A stretch of DNA of 64,000 nt from Poa pratensis (Eukaryota > Streptophyta > Magnoliopsida > Poales > Poaceae), in NCBI GenBank assembly GCA_947311845.1, contig CAMZMU010000111.1, positions 14,018,006 through 14,082,005 of the forward strand. Direction: 5' to 3'. A program made the position numbers and the translations under genes. How positions within the stretch are numbered: position 1 is the first letter of the stretch; every line of letters begins with the position of its first letter. Below are positions 11,341-22,113 of the stretch, one piece after another. The notes below the pieces were generated by a model. It had not been told where the DNA came from, searched no databases, and saw nothing but the letters and a program-made list of their open reading frames with translations.

Positions 11341-12640
11341 CCTCGAATTTTTTTTTCCAAAGATCCAGCAATTGCTGGCTTTCCATGTATTAGCAGAGGG
11401 AAACTCGTACACAATTGTACACAGGTGTCGCCCCGGGCGAAATTACGTCCGGAGGCGAACAGAAAAAGAAAAGAAAAGAAAAAAGACGGGGCGATGAGCC
11501 AGCCACCCTAGTGACGTTGTATCGTCACCCACTCACCCCTGCGAAGCACAAACACAACCCCGCCTCCTAGGGCCATGGATGCCGCGCTTTCCGAGGCCGC
11601 CGCCTCGGCGCACAGCCACCGTCCGGGGCCGCTGCCCCGGCTTTCACCGCCCAAACCACAAAGACACCCCTCATGACCGCCGCGGACCCGAAGCACAACG
11701 AGGGTTAAGAGAACTCCAAGGCAAGGTAACGACGTGAGCGCCACCGCCGCCCGCTCAAGAGGAGCTAGGTTTTCACCCGGAGAGACTTAAGCCACTCGTG
11801 CCGGTAGAGGATCGCAGCTTTCGAACGACGCAAGGAGAACGACACCCTAGGGCGCCGCCGCCGTCGGCACCTAAGTGCGAGGCTTTCGCCTAAAGCGCGA
11901 TCTCGACCGCCAAGCTCTGGGGCCTGGGCTAGGGAGCAGCAAGCCGTGCGGCGTGAATCTGTCGTCGACCACCGAGTCCAACTACATGCGACGGGGGTGG
12001 CCACACCTCATGCCAGCGACGACCGCGCCATGCCGGCGGGAGGCTAGAGCAGCCCTTCCCACACCACGGCCATCTGTCCGGGGCCGCCGCCCCGTCTTCC
12101 TTCCAGCTAGGGGCACGCCGGCCGAAGATCAGCACCTGCGCCCCCAGGCCTTTGTTGCGTCGACGTGGCCGAACTGCCGCAGAGCAGGGTCTCGGCCGAC
12201 CCGCAAAACGTCGTGGCCGGAGCAGGCCACCAGCAGAACGCACTGCTCCACTCCTTGCCGGCCACCTCCCACGCCATTGGGACGACGAATCGGGCCCGCC
12301 AGGCCCAGATCGGGCCCTTCCAGGCCCAGATCTGGCCCGCACAACCGAGCTGGGAGGCCTGCCGAGGCGCCCAAGGCACCCGTCGCGTTGCGCCACCACC
12401 GCGAGGAGAGCAGCTCGCCTCCCCGCCGGCCGACACCCTGGCCTGAGCGCAGACGAGATCTGCCGATGCACCTCGAAGAACCGGCCGAGGCGCTACCCGC
12501 GCAGCCACCACAACCGTCGCCCTCGCCGGAGATACTCCGAGGCGCAGACGAGATCTGCCGATGCACCTCAAACTGGACCGTCAACTGGTGCAGATCAGGA
12601 AGCAGAGCACGTCTCTCTGGCCACCGCGGTTTGAAGACGG
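11341..12640 (-). mobile_element. GC-rich retroposon-like segment (minus orientation), unclassified
   Basis: On the plus strand it begins with a T-run followed by a hairpin (ccagcaattgctgg), the layout also seen at the 3' end of the minus-strand retroposon at 3662-3901. It carries two copies of the 'gtccggggccgc' motif (about 11621 and 12078). A direct repeat 'gacgagatctgccgatgcacctc' occurs at ~12450 and ~12549. The overlapping long frames on both strands are low-complexity Arg/Pro/Ala sequence, a composition artefact rather than genes. No target duplication was found, so class and right boundary are uncertain. Confidence 0.4.
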
Positions 12641-12808
12641 CGAGTACATATTCATTGACGTATTCACGACTTGTAGTATTATCTCCACGTAATCTTGTCG
12701 AGAACTTGGAAGATTTCATTTTCTTTACTAATGATTGTATTTCATGTTGCTGCTCCTTTGATTGTTCCACTAACATCTCTGGTGGGTTAACTTTTTGTTT
12801 CATTTATA

Positions 12809-13078
12809 CTCCCTCCGTTTCTGAATATAGGGTGTATAGTTTTCTGCACGAATATTAAGACAGGGTATTTTGCATAGAGTGGACTATTTTTTTTTTTGGA
12901 AAAAATAGCGAGAGATGAGTTCTTAATAGGCACAACATGAATACAATCCGTTAAATCCCTCTTTTGAGACTAGGTCTCATTTTTTGATGGGTCAAATTAT
13001 CCATTTATAGCAAATGCACCTTATATTATGGATTTTTCTTCAAAAAACTATACACCTTACATCAAGAAACGGAGAGAG
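12809..13078. mobile_element. Stowaway (Tc1/Mariner) MITE
   Basis: The termini are CTCCCTCCGTTTCTGAATAT and its inverted partner ...AAGAAACGGAGAGAG, flanked by TA at 12807-12808 and 13079-13080. 'Agggtgtatag' is mirrored by 'ctatacacctt'. CTCCCTCCGT plus a TA duplication is the Stowaway signature in grasses. It is non-coding. Confidence 0.9.
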
Positions 13079-13080
13079 TA

Positions 13081-13817
13081 CCTTCCAATTGTTCCATGAC
13101 GGTAATGCTATTTGAAAACTATTGTTTTCGATAAAGGGAACATATTAATATCAATAAGATACTGATTACACCTAGCCCACACAAAAAATCATTAGTTTTT
13201 ACGATTGTGTGTCGTGCGCCCTCCCAATAGAGACCGAAAGGGAGGAGAGCAGTTGCCACCCTCTGCCACCGGTGGTGAGCCTATCAGATCTTTCTTCCTT
13301 TGTCTCCCGCTTCTGCGGCAGGAGCCGTGGGGATCCCCGGTGGCTCGAGGTCGGGTTTAGATCTTTGAGGAGGCACAACCTTGATAGCGATAGTGGCATG
13401 GCTCCGTCAAATAAGTTTGCCTCACCTCTCCCCATCTCGGAAGTGCTTCCCAGAGCGGTGTGGACATGTATGTGGCTCATGTCCCTATTCGTCGATCGGG
13501 TCGGGGGGGGGGGGGGGCTAGGGTTTCCAAGTCTAGGCTAGAGATTGGAGTCTTTTTCTAGGGCGGCGCCCTGAAGAAAAGGATGGGTGTCTCGATGTTC
13601 AGTTAGCGGCAGGCGGTCTGAGCGCTCTTCTTCACTTCGTCCAGTGAAGACGACGATGTAGAGTCTCGAGGTTGGCACTGAGATATTCTTGTCAACGTTC
13701 CACATCGATAAAAGTTATTTCGAATGGCAAGCGTGCTCATCGGCCCATAAAGAGGCTCTGGCACGATGGTGGTCCTCCGGAGTTTGGACCCTGCTATGTA
13801 GGATCTACGTCTCCTAC
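13081..13817. other. Retroposon remnant and GC-rich DNA, target of the chromovirus insertion
   Basis: A segment starting 'tttcgataaagggaacat' near 13126 resembles the minus-strand 3' end of a grass LINE. The following 13.2-13.8 kb is moderately GC-rich, contains a G-run near 13503-13517 and has no supported gene. The sequence was interrupted by the LTR retrotransposon at 13823 and should resume at 37051. Confidence 0.4.
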
Positions 13818-13822
13818 CCTGG
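13818..13822. repeat. Target-site duplication CCTGG (5' copy)
   Basis: Five bases directly before the 5' LTR are repeated at 37051-37055 directly after the 3' LTR. The match shows one insertion event with both outer ends intact. Confidence 0.93.
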
Positions 13823-14816
13823 TGTAACATCCCAAAAATATTATAAGTATTATTATTCCAAAAATGTGGGCCAACAAAAACTTTTGTTGATTATTATGTG
13901 TTGTTAGCAAATTGTTGCTTGTGGTAATTATTTCTTGTTGCTTGTGTTGTTGTTTGCTTGAATTAACAATTTGAAATGCAAAAACAAAAGTGGAAACAAG
14001 AAAGAAATAAAAATAACAAGTGACACACAAATTCTCCAAGTGGGAAACTCAAATTGTTTCAAACAAAATTCAGAGGAATGGTATATGAAACCCCTCATTT
14101 GTATTCTTACTACTTATCTCTCCCAAATAATATTTTACACATAATTTTAAAATTCAAAAGTAAAAACAATTGAAATAAAACAAAATGCCATAATTAAAAC
14201 CCTATGAAAGAAAATGATTCAAAACATTTTATTTTGCAAAGCCAAATTTTGTGGAGCTTCTACATGATATGGGGACGCCCCACAATTATTTTCAAATTTT
14301 TCTAAAATGTTTAAGTGCCCTAAATAAATCCTAGAAAAGCTACTGGACTAAAAAGAAATAAAGGAAAACAAAAAGAAAAGGAGGCAGGGGGTTTCGGCAA
14401 AAATGCCATCGTCTACCTCACCCCCTCGCCCCGACGCACACCGCCGTGCCGCCGTGGCACGCCTCGCCGTTTTCCTGGCCGCCCAGGCCCCCCCAGCCGC
14501 GCTCCTCGTGCCTCTGCGTCCTCTGCGGCCTCTGCACGCCGAGGAGAAGCCCCAGAGCACGCCCCCTTGCCCCAACGCCGCCCCTGTCCCCTCTGCATCG
14601 CCGTGGCGACCTCACCGTCGCCGACCCAAATTAGAGCTCCTCTCTACACCTCGACACGCAAGGCTCGAGCCAGAGCTTCTAGAACACGTCCGGACCCCGG
14701 TAGACACCACGTCGCCACGATCCCCTGCACCTCCGCCGCGGAATCGAGAGAAAGGTCGCCTCGGGCGCGCCATGGACCTCGCCGTGAATCGCGACCACCG
14801 TGGACCGCTCCCGCGC

Positions 14817-14823
14817 TATAAAA
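14817..14823 (+). promoter_or_regulatory. TATA box of the 5' LTR promoter
   Basis: TATAAAA lies in a GC-rich context (CGCGCTATAAAAACC). The identical sequence is in the 3' LTR at 34048-34054. Transcription would start about 30 nt downstream. Confidence 0.7.
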
Positions 14824-16291
14824 ACCACCCCGAGCCCCTCTGGAAACTCCACACCACTCCCTCGACCTCTCCCTCGCTCCAATTTCACCGTGCACCGCCA
14901 GGAGGGCGGGCACTGCCGCAGCCACTGCCGCCGTCGAGGTCGAGCACGGCCGCGATGCCACACTCTCCCATTCTCTTCTCTCTGGCCCGTACTCTCTTCC
15001 TTAGCAACACCGCACTCACCCGAGCCCTTTTTCCCTCTTTTTCGTTCACAGACGCGACCGCAGGAGCTCGCCGGAGTTCGTTGCCGTGGCCGTGGAAGTC
15101 CGACGCCTCGCCGTCGCCGCTACACGCCGTCCCAGCAAGTGCAACTCGCGCCACGACCTTCCCCGAGCCTCCGCCGTCGATTCGCGTCATCGCCGCCGTC
15201 TGCCGAGCCCTCTAGGTGAGGTTTCCATGCACCTCGCCGTCGCCGGAGCCACGGCGCCGCCCAGAAATGGTCGTCGCCGATGGACTCGAACGTGGGCCGT
15301 TGGATCTTGATCCAACGGCAGCGTACCCCTTCGTTTAGATGTTAGGCTGACGCGCTGGCCCCACCCGTCAGCGTTTTATTAATTTCCACGTGCGCACTGT
15401 GTCGCTGACATGTAGGTCCCACTAGTCAGAAATCTGAACATTATCCATAACTCGAAATTCTGTTATTAAATTGAAATACTGAAAAACAGTACTGGACCTA
15501 ACTTAAAAATTCAATATCTCGAGATTTAGGAATCCAAATAAATCAAACTCAATTGTTTTGGAAATCTTATGAAAATGTTTAACCAACCCAACTGGTCTCA
15601 TGTCATTTAAATAAATAGTCAAAAAGTATTATTAAAAATACTACAGAAGGTTTAAATTCTAAACTTGTTTGTTTCTGATACTCTGTTAGTCCAAATAATT
15701 CCAAACCAATTTTGCTAGCTTAGTACTGCCATGTATTAGCTTCCCTAATTTTGGTAAAATTATTTGTGCAGTAGTATTTGTTTAGTATTAAGTTGAAATT
15801 TAAACACCCTTCTGCACTCAAACATTTAAATATGTTTAATGGTTAATCCAAATGAATTAGGACCAATTTTGTTAGATCACATTTCGTCATGTTAAGTTAC
15901 CCCTAAAAGGATTTAATTTTTGAATAATATTAACTTGAGTTGTAGCAAAAACTTGAATAATAAGTTACTGGATTCAAACAATTGTGTAGGGAGTTTGGTA
16001 ACTCCAAATGATCCAAATCAAATTGGGCTGTCTTCTACACATCAGTAGATTTCTGTAGAATTTTAGTTTGTATTTTTAGGACAAACAGAACTCAAGTTGT
16101 GCAATTAAACATGTTCCACAAGTTTCTGCCATAATTTTGGACATAAATAAATATTGTTTGTTCAATTAATTTGAAACCAAATTGTATTGTTTGATGTGTG
16201 CAGTAGCTATTTGTGATGTTTATGGTTGTTATGTTGAGATGATTGCTTGAGTAGTTTAGTGATTGGTTGTATTTGTTTGTTTATTAATTAG

Positions 16292-16372
16292 ACGAGAACG
16301 CTGTCGGATTTATCGAGGAAGGAGAGTTTGTTGAATCTGAAGATCAAGACCAAGTCCACTTTGCCGAGCAAG
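16292..16372 (+). other. Exon-like acidic segment inside the LTR (candidate exon B)
   Basis: An 81-bp open segment is bounded by an acceptor (TTATTAATTAG before 16292) and a GC-type donor (AAG|GCAAGC after 16372). Read in phase 1 it gives an acidic peptide (ENAVGFIEEGEFVESEDQDQ). It is identical in the 3' LTR (35522-35602), although the flanking LTR sequence has substitutions. A possible partner is 17491-17546 and a possible upstream donor is CTAG|GTGAGG at 15215/15216. Splicing is inferred only. Confidence 0.35.
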
Positions 16373-17490
16373 GCAAGCTACTCTCTGAGCTTGCACCTAA
16401 ATACATATGCATCTACTTTGATCAAATGATTTACTCTTAAGGCAATGGTTTACAAAACCTTTTCAAAAATATATGGATATTATTTTGCCACCCTATGTAG
16501 AAATATAAGGTAGTTTATATAAAACTGTAGGATGGGAAACAATGTTGTTTATTCAAAACTCCTTTGCAAATACTTGAGTGATTATGGAATACCGAGATGT
16601 CGGTGTTGAAATGGAGAAATGGAGATGGTGATGTTTATGAAAAATGCACAGTGTCCTAGTACTATGACTACCAATCTTACCCTATGCGACCACATTTACC
16701 CCATATGGGAACAGGGCTTAGTCATGTAGTTTGCTCTTATTAGTATGGGATACCTCATCGACGGAGATCACTCCGTTATGCATGAGGGGATGGTCCGAGG
16801 ACCTACCCCCTGACCCGGGTCCTCACACAAGTTGGTGGGGAGGATAGAAGGTTCCACCATAAACCGCCGGACAAAACTATGAGTCCTCACACTTAGGGTT
16901 TCTGACGGGAAACTGGACTGAGTGTCGATGGAAAGTGTCATATGGGAAGGATCCTATACTAGCATGAGCAAATAAGAGGCTATGGTCGGTGGCTCAACTT
17001 CGCATACACCTGGTATGGCGGGACGTGGCTGACACGATGAGTTACCGGATGGGTGTGGGCTAAAAGCGTGCTACCTCTGCAGAGGGTCAAAACTATTCGA
17101 ATAGCCGAGTCCTCAGATATGGACAGTTGGGAGGCTGTCCTAAGACCATGTGCAAGTTTTTGAAAGACTTTGAGTTTTAAAAATAAAATGAAGTGGAGAA
17201 TGTTCCTTACACCTATACCAACGGATCGGTATGAGGTTGTTGGAGGAAGTAGACCATGACGGGCTATGGTCGGAAAAAGGAGGAGTTTTGGAGAAACAGA
17301 TAAAAATGGTGATTTCTTTAAAGATAGTTATAAAACTCTTCTTATCTTTTTCAATAAAGATATAGAGATGTTTTAAATAAATAAAAGTTGTAAACTAAAA
17401 TAAAACTATTGCATACTCATGTTGGGGTAGTTTGCGAGTACATTCAAATGTACTCATATTGGTTTCGTCCCTGGTTATTGACCTAGCCAG

Positions 17491-17546
17491 ACTACGAGGA
17501 GGAGCACTACGCCGAGCAGGAGTATGGTGACTTCTACGCGAACTAA
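17491..17546 (+). other. Exon-like acidic segment inside the LTR (candidate exon C, with stop)
   Basis: After an acceptor-like TAGCCAG, phase 1 reads DYEEEHYAEQEYGDFYAN and then TAA. The 3' LTR copy (36723-36778) keeps the frame and stop, with one residue changed (G to D). Both exon-like segments are acidic and of symmetric phase. No start codon could be tied to them. Confidence 0.35.
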
Positions 17547-17822
17547 GGATCTCCACAAGTCAGCTGCCTGTCGGGTTGTCGTCGTTAGAATATGATGTCT
17601 ACTACGCCGTAGCTTCCGCTGATATTTTGGTTTGGCCCATGAAGGCACCTATGTAAGACTTGGTCTAAATGACCATTTATGTAAGATTTTTAATTCGGTA
17701 TTGTAATGGATGTAAACTTTGGTATCCAATTCGGATTATGTGCAACGGCAGACTGATCACGGGATCGTTGTGTTAAGCATAATCGGGTATTTCGGACAGC
17801 TAGTCCGGGGTCCCCACAGACT

Positions 17823-17836
17823 TGGTATCAGAGCCA
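17823..17836 (+). other. Primer binding site (initiator Met-tRNA)
   Basis: TGGTATCAGAGCCA starts four bases after the LTR. It is complementary to the 3' end of plant initiator methionine tRNA, the usual minus-strand primer for Tekay/Del elements. Confidence 0.9.
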
Positions 17837-18122
17837 TCCTGACTTTAGGAAACCTTAGTTAGCTTGGTCGTTAGACAAATGTTACCAAAAGATTAATTTC
17901 TAAAAATAAAGGAGTGAAGTATTTTGAAAACTGCTTATCTCCAATCTTCTTACTTATGCAAAATTTTACTCTCATTAAATATTACATTTTCCCTTGTATC
18001 CTTAAAATTTTGCACACTTCTCTTTAAGCTTAAAAATTCGACTCACTTGTTGCCCTACTACATTTAAATTTTTGATACACTTGTCACCTCACTAACTTAA
18101 AATTTTGTTAAAAAAATTGTAG

Positions 18123-19004
18123 ATGGCACTCCATTGGACCGAGTTCGTTCAGCTTGAGAAGGACAGCAAGCTGACGTTCGAGAGGGACTTGTTCGAGTTG
18201 AGCAAGCTGTTAGGTCGCCCCGCTCCAGAGTTCAAGGGAGCTCAGGTTGACGTTCACGGAGTCGGGAGGCTGAGTTGGCTCATCGAGTCATCAGTTCGCA
18301 GGAACATCAAGTCCCCTAGTTCCAGGACGATCATCTTCACCACCAAGGCCTCTATCTGGGTTGACGGTCTCTGTACTGCTGCACAGAGGTTGCTAGCCCG
18401 ACTTTGTGAGGAGCACAAGATGGAGTTGGCAAACTCCCGTTTCCGGTTCTACGGGAGGCGCAACAGCGACGGACACCCTACTCCTACCCTTTACCACCCG
18501 ATGTTTGGGAGCTACATCCTGGACATGGAGCTCTTACTTCACTACACCCAGGATGATTTGATGCTCACTAAGGTTCAGCTTCACTTTGATCGCATCTCGC
18601 TTGTTGAGATTCGCGAGAATGAGGAGAAGCTGCTGGAGGAGAAGGTCCCTCTTCTCACGAAGAGGGCCCAGCTGAGGAGGACCGTCGTGAAGCTCCGCAA
18701 GAAGGTGGCAGAGCAGGACCAGCTGATCGAGGAGCTAGAGCACCATACTGACGAGATGGAGGAGGAGGGCGAGGATCTCCGCAAGGAGAACAACGCTTTA
18801 CTCAGTGACGATGATGACTTCGTGGAGGAGATGGATTGTGAGGAGGAGTTAGTTGACGAGGAGGAGGAGCCACTCGAGGCGGTACTCGAGGACGAGGAGG
18901 AGGAGCCACTCGAGGCAGTTCTCGAGGACGAGGAGGAGGATCCCGAGGAGCCACTCTACCAGTCAGATGCTGACGTGTTAGAGCTGGAGGTTCCACCTCA
19001 GTAG
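18123..19004 (+). CDS. Extra ORF between primer site and gag of the chromovirus, 293 aa
   Basis: The frame is intact from ATG (after 'ttgtag') to TAG and lies on the same strand as gag, with its own ~310-bp spacer before the gag start. Residues ~20-120 look globular: a patch VDVHGVGRLSW, a strand-rich TIIFTTKASIWVDG and a helix AAQRLLARLCEEHKMEL. The order resembles an alpha-beta-beta-beta-alpha double-stranded-RNA-binding-like fold, but this is inference. Residues ~155-225 are a charged Leu-rich coiled coil (EENEEKLLEEKVPLLTKRAQ region through EDLRKENNALL). Residues ~228-293 are a strongly acidic tail with two copies of EEEPLEAVLEDE from a 39-bp tandem repeat (about 18862-18939). It has no gag zinc knuckle, protease or enzyme motif. 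Function is unknown; similar accessory ORFs occur in several grass Gypsy elements. Confidence 0.8.
   Translation: MALHWTEFVQLEKDSKLTFERDLFELSKLLGRPAPEFKGAQVDVHGVGRLSWLIESSVRRNIKSPSSRTIIFTTKASIWVDGLCTAAQRLLARLCEEHKMELANSRFRFYGRRNSDGHPTPTLYHPMFGSYILDMELLLHYTQDDLMLTKVQLHFDRISLVEIRENEEKLLEEKVPLLTKRAQLRRTVVKLRKKVAEQDQLIEELEHHTDEMEEEGEDLRKENNALLSDDDDFVEEMDCEEELVDEEEEPLEAVLEDEEEEPLEAVLEDEEEDPEEPLYQSDADVLELEVPPQ
18862..18939 (+). repeat. 39-bp tandem repeat in the extra ORF (2 units)
   Basis: 'Gaggagccactcgaggc' recurs 39 bp later with one or two changes, keeping frame and adding a second EEEPLEAVLEDE block to the acidic tail. Confidence 0.8.
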
Positions 19005-19316
19005 GCGAGTGACTTTATCACTACCGCAGGATTAGGTTGGCCCCCTATCGCTAGTCGAGTCGAAGTAGTGGTTCTTTTGGAAACCAGATGTTATGTATCT
19101 TAGATATTGGGTGATGTTGTAAGCTTGATGTTGTAAGCTTGATGTTGTTGTGAACTCCTTGATGTGATGTTGGTAATATATAATTATGTTTGTCTTGTTT
19201 GACCTGTGTAAAATATTTTCCAGATAATCCTTAAATTAATCAACCACTTGCGAAATCGTCTCTTCCCTTAGTCGAACTTTTCTTTGCCTTGCCTCTTATA
19301 CCCGGTGTGCTTCAGG

Positions 19317-19349
19317 ATGCCGCCCCGTCGTGCGGAAGGAGGAGCACCA
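19317..19349 (+). pseudogene. First codons of chromovirus gag, cut off by the nested insertion
   Basis: The frame starts MPPRRAEGGAP, a Pro/Arg-rich opening usual for Tekay-type gag. After 11 codons it runs into the nested Athila-type element at 19350; gag resumes at 28609. The last five bases, CACCA, are the 5' copy of the nested element's target duplication. Confidence 0.75.
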
Positions 19350-20118
19350 TGATACGTCCAAAACGTATCTACTTTTCCGAACACTTTTGCTATTGTTTTT
19401 CCTCTAATTTGTGTCATTTGAATGCAACTAACACGGACTAACGTTGTTTTCAGCAGAATTGCCTTGGTGTCTCGTTTTTGTGCAGAAAGTCAAAGTTTCA
19501 GAAAAAATCCAGAAAAAGTTCCATAAATCCTATATTTCCAGAAGACCCGCGGAGCCAGAAGACGAAGCGAGGAGGGTGCACAGGGGCACCACACGCACCC
19601 AGGGCGCGGGTGGGCCCTTGCCGCGCCCAGGGGTGGTGTGGTCCCCCTGTGTGGCCCCCAGCGCTCCCCTTCGGACTACTTAAAGCCTCTGACCTAAAAA
19701 CTTCGGGGGGATCGACGCTTTTTCCAGAAACCTTCCAGAGCTCCGCCGCCATCGAAAACCCTATTTCGGGGATCAGAAACTCCGTTCTGGCACCCTGCCG
19801 GGAAGGGGAATTGGAGGAGATCATCGCCATCATCATCACCACCACTGGTCCATTTGTCATCATCATTGCTTTCCCGTCAACTCCACGCAATCAACTATTT
19901 TCTGGTGCCAATGCTTCTGTGTTACTGCTACTACTGCTCTCATATTATTGCTGCTTTCACATCACCCCTGTTACTAGTGCTTTTCCAGGTGCAGCTGAAT
20001 TGACAACTCCGCTGTTAAGCCTTATAAGTATTCTTTGTCTCCCCTTGTGTCGAATCAATAAATTTGGGTTTTACTTCCCTCGAAGACTGTTGCGATCCCC
20101 TATACTTGTGGGTCATCA
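19350..20118 (+). repeat. 5' LTR of the nested Athila-type element (short form, 769 bp)
   Basis: It starts TGATACGTCC and ends GGGTCATCA. Compared with the LTR at 26791-28257 it lacks about 700 bp after 'ctctcatatta' (near 19947), having a short Cys/Thr-codon-like 'ctgctttcacatcacccctg' stretch instead. The same short form is in the partial LTR at 28287-28603. Confidence 0.92.
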
Positions 20119-20129
20119 AGACTATTTTC

Positions 20130-20147
20130 TGGCGCCGTTGCCGGGGA
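20130..20147 (+). other. Primer binding site of the nested element (Asp-tRNA type)
   Basis: TGGCGCCGTTGCCGGGGA, 11 bases after the LTR, is the primer site used by Athila elements and complementary to the 3' end of plant aspartate tRNA. Confidence 0.85.
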
Positions 20148-20191
20148 ATAGCTCACCAGGGAGTCATACTGCTCGCTGCAATTCATTCATC

Positions 20192-22067
20192 ATGGGTAAA
20201 CCTCGTGATGATAAGGTTCGTATATTGCCATCCACTACAAGGAGAGGTACAACTCTGAACACTTCTGCTGCTCTTGATTCACCGTCTGTTATAAGTCAAC
20301 TTGTCACACCACCACATGCACATGCTTCACGTGCTGCTACTTCTGCTGAATCTGAGAATGTTTCTGATGAATTTGATGATGCTTCTACTGTGCTTGATGA
20401 AAGAGGTTCACTAGGTCCTTTTCTAGATGCTACAATTGCTAAATCTAAACAACTTGAAAATACTGAAACACCTAATGAAACTCCTGTTACACCTGCTTAT
20501 TCACCTGAAACAAGAGAAACTACTAGTGATGATCTTGAGGAAACTTATGTTGAACTTGATGATGACTTTATTGATGAATGCATGAATTGTGATACCTCTA
20601 AAGATGTTAATGCTATTAAAAATCTTCTTCAAAGACGTGCTGTCAACTATAAACTTTCTCCTGATGCTAAATTTGCTACATCTCCCATAAATATAAAAGA
20701 TAAAGATTATGATTTCTCTGTGGACTTGTCTTTTATAACTATTGCTGAGAAAGAACCTTTTCGAGGAACTGAAAATGAAAGTGCTGTAGAACATATGAAC
20801 ACTCTCTCTACTCTGAGTAGTTTGTTTTCTGATGATATTAAGAAACGCAGTTACTTTGTTACTAAAATTTTCCCTTTCTCATTGAAAGATGAAGCTAAAC
20901 TTGGTTTAATGATTTATCTCCTGGATCTATTGAGAGCCCGATGGGTTTAGTCAATGCTTTCTTTCAGAAATATTTTCCTGCTAGTGCTCAACATGTGCTT
21001 TACAGAAAATCTTTAACTTTAAGCAAAATGAGGGAGAGAAAATGCCTGAATCTTGGGCAAGGTTTTGTTCTTTACTTAGAGCTCGGCCTGGACATCAAAT
21101 AGCTAAAAATGAACTTCTTGATATATTTTATAATGGACTAACTGTTGAATCTAGGACATACCTGGATAGTTGTGCTGGTTGTGTTTTCAGGAAAAGAACT
21201 CCAGATGAAGCCGAGGAATTATTGGCTAAGATAAGCCAAAATCATGATGATTGGACCCTGCCTGAACCAACTCCGGTACCTACGCCGAGGAAAAGAGGAG
21301 TGATTGAATTGAATGATGAAGAAATGAGAGAAGCCAAGAAATCTCTTAAGGAGAAAGGTATTAAATCTGAAGATGTGAAAAATCTTCCACCTATAGAAGA
21401 ATTGTGTAAGCCAATTCCTCACTCATCTACAGTTGAGGTACACTCTCTCCAACGCTTTGATGATAGAGATATCCCTTATTCTAAACCTCCTGATCAATGC
21501 TTAGATGAGTTTGATAATTTCATTGTTAAGCAAAACAATTTCAATTGGAGAATAGAAAATAGCTTCATAAAGAATTCTCATGTCATTAATCATTTGCATG
21601 ATGTTTTGGAAAGAACTTCTAATGATGTTAAAATACTCATTAAACATTTTCATATGGTTCAAACTCAAATTGAGCAATTGACTAAAGTGCAAAAAGATTT
21701 GTTAGGTAATGCTTCTAGAGAAAATGATAAACATGCTTTTGGTATAGCAACTAGAGGTGGTGCTTCCACTCAGGATCCTTTATATCCTGAGGGACATCCT
21801 AAAAGAATTGAGCAAGATTCTCAACTAGTTAATGAAACTACTACCCTTCTAAGAAAAAGAAGAAGAAGAAACATAAACATGTTGAGGAATCTCCTGAACC
21901 TATTAAAGACAATGAGCATGTTAATAATCCAAATAGTATATCTATCTCTGATGCTGAAACTGAGAGTGGTAATGAACATGCTAATGATAAAGATAAGAAT
22001 GATGCTTCTGATAAAGAGGAAAGTGAAGAGGAACCTGAAAAGCATTCTAAAAAAAAAAGTACACTAA
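20192..22067 (+). pseudogene. Athila-type gag, frameshifted
   Basis: The frame opens at ATG 20192 (MGKPRDDKVRILPSTTRRGT), an N-terminus usual for Triticeae Athila gag, followed by a Ser/Thr/Asp/Glu-rich region. A shift near 20920-20950 moves the gag core to the frame of 21042-22067. That part has the capsid-like segment (ESWARFCSLLRARPGHQI, ELLDIFYNGL), a charged region and predicted coiled coils (NFNWRIENSF to VQKDLLG). The downstream Lys/Arg-rich stretch shifts again after 21840. No CCHC zinc knuckle was seen, as is common in Athila. The open parts are A/T-rich, unlike the GC-rich chromovirus ORF. Confidence 0.8.
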
Positions 22068-22113
22068 AGAAGATTTTCTTGCTAAGAAACATGGTAATGA
22101 AAGAGAACCTTGG

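Larger units (their letters stand above)
13823..17818 (+). repeat. 5' LTR of the chromovirus (3,996 bp)
   Basis: It starts TG and ends CA and matches 33074-37050 over its full length. It has an AT-rich start, a GC-rich block (14.40-15.35 kb) with the promoter, and a long AT-rich remainder. The TATA box at 14817-14823 places the transcript start near 14850, so R plus U5 would be nearly 3 kb, unusually long. Open frames in the GC block are low-complexity and differ in frame between the two LTRs (one indel near 15057), so they are not called as genes. Confidence 0.95.

Noticed and set aside
11875..12858. 327-codon plus-strand frame and overlapping minus-strand frames
   Set aside because: Composition-driven open frames in GC-rich retroposon-like DNA. 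No domain, and comparable frames in at least four registers.
14403..15215. 270-codon frame in the GC-rich block of the 5' LTR (and 274 codons at 33625-34449)
   Set aside because: Low-complexity Pro/Arg/Ala/Ser sequence in a GC-rich block. The frame differs between the two LTRs after a one-base indel, overlaps the TATA box, and has equally long frames on the other strand.
19478..20191. The 490-codon frame that begins within the Athila LTR
   Set aside because: The LTR and primer-site portion is coincidentally open. The gag start is the ATG at 20192, after the primer site.
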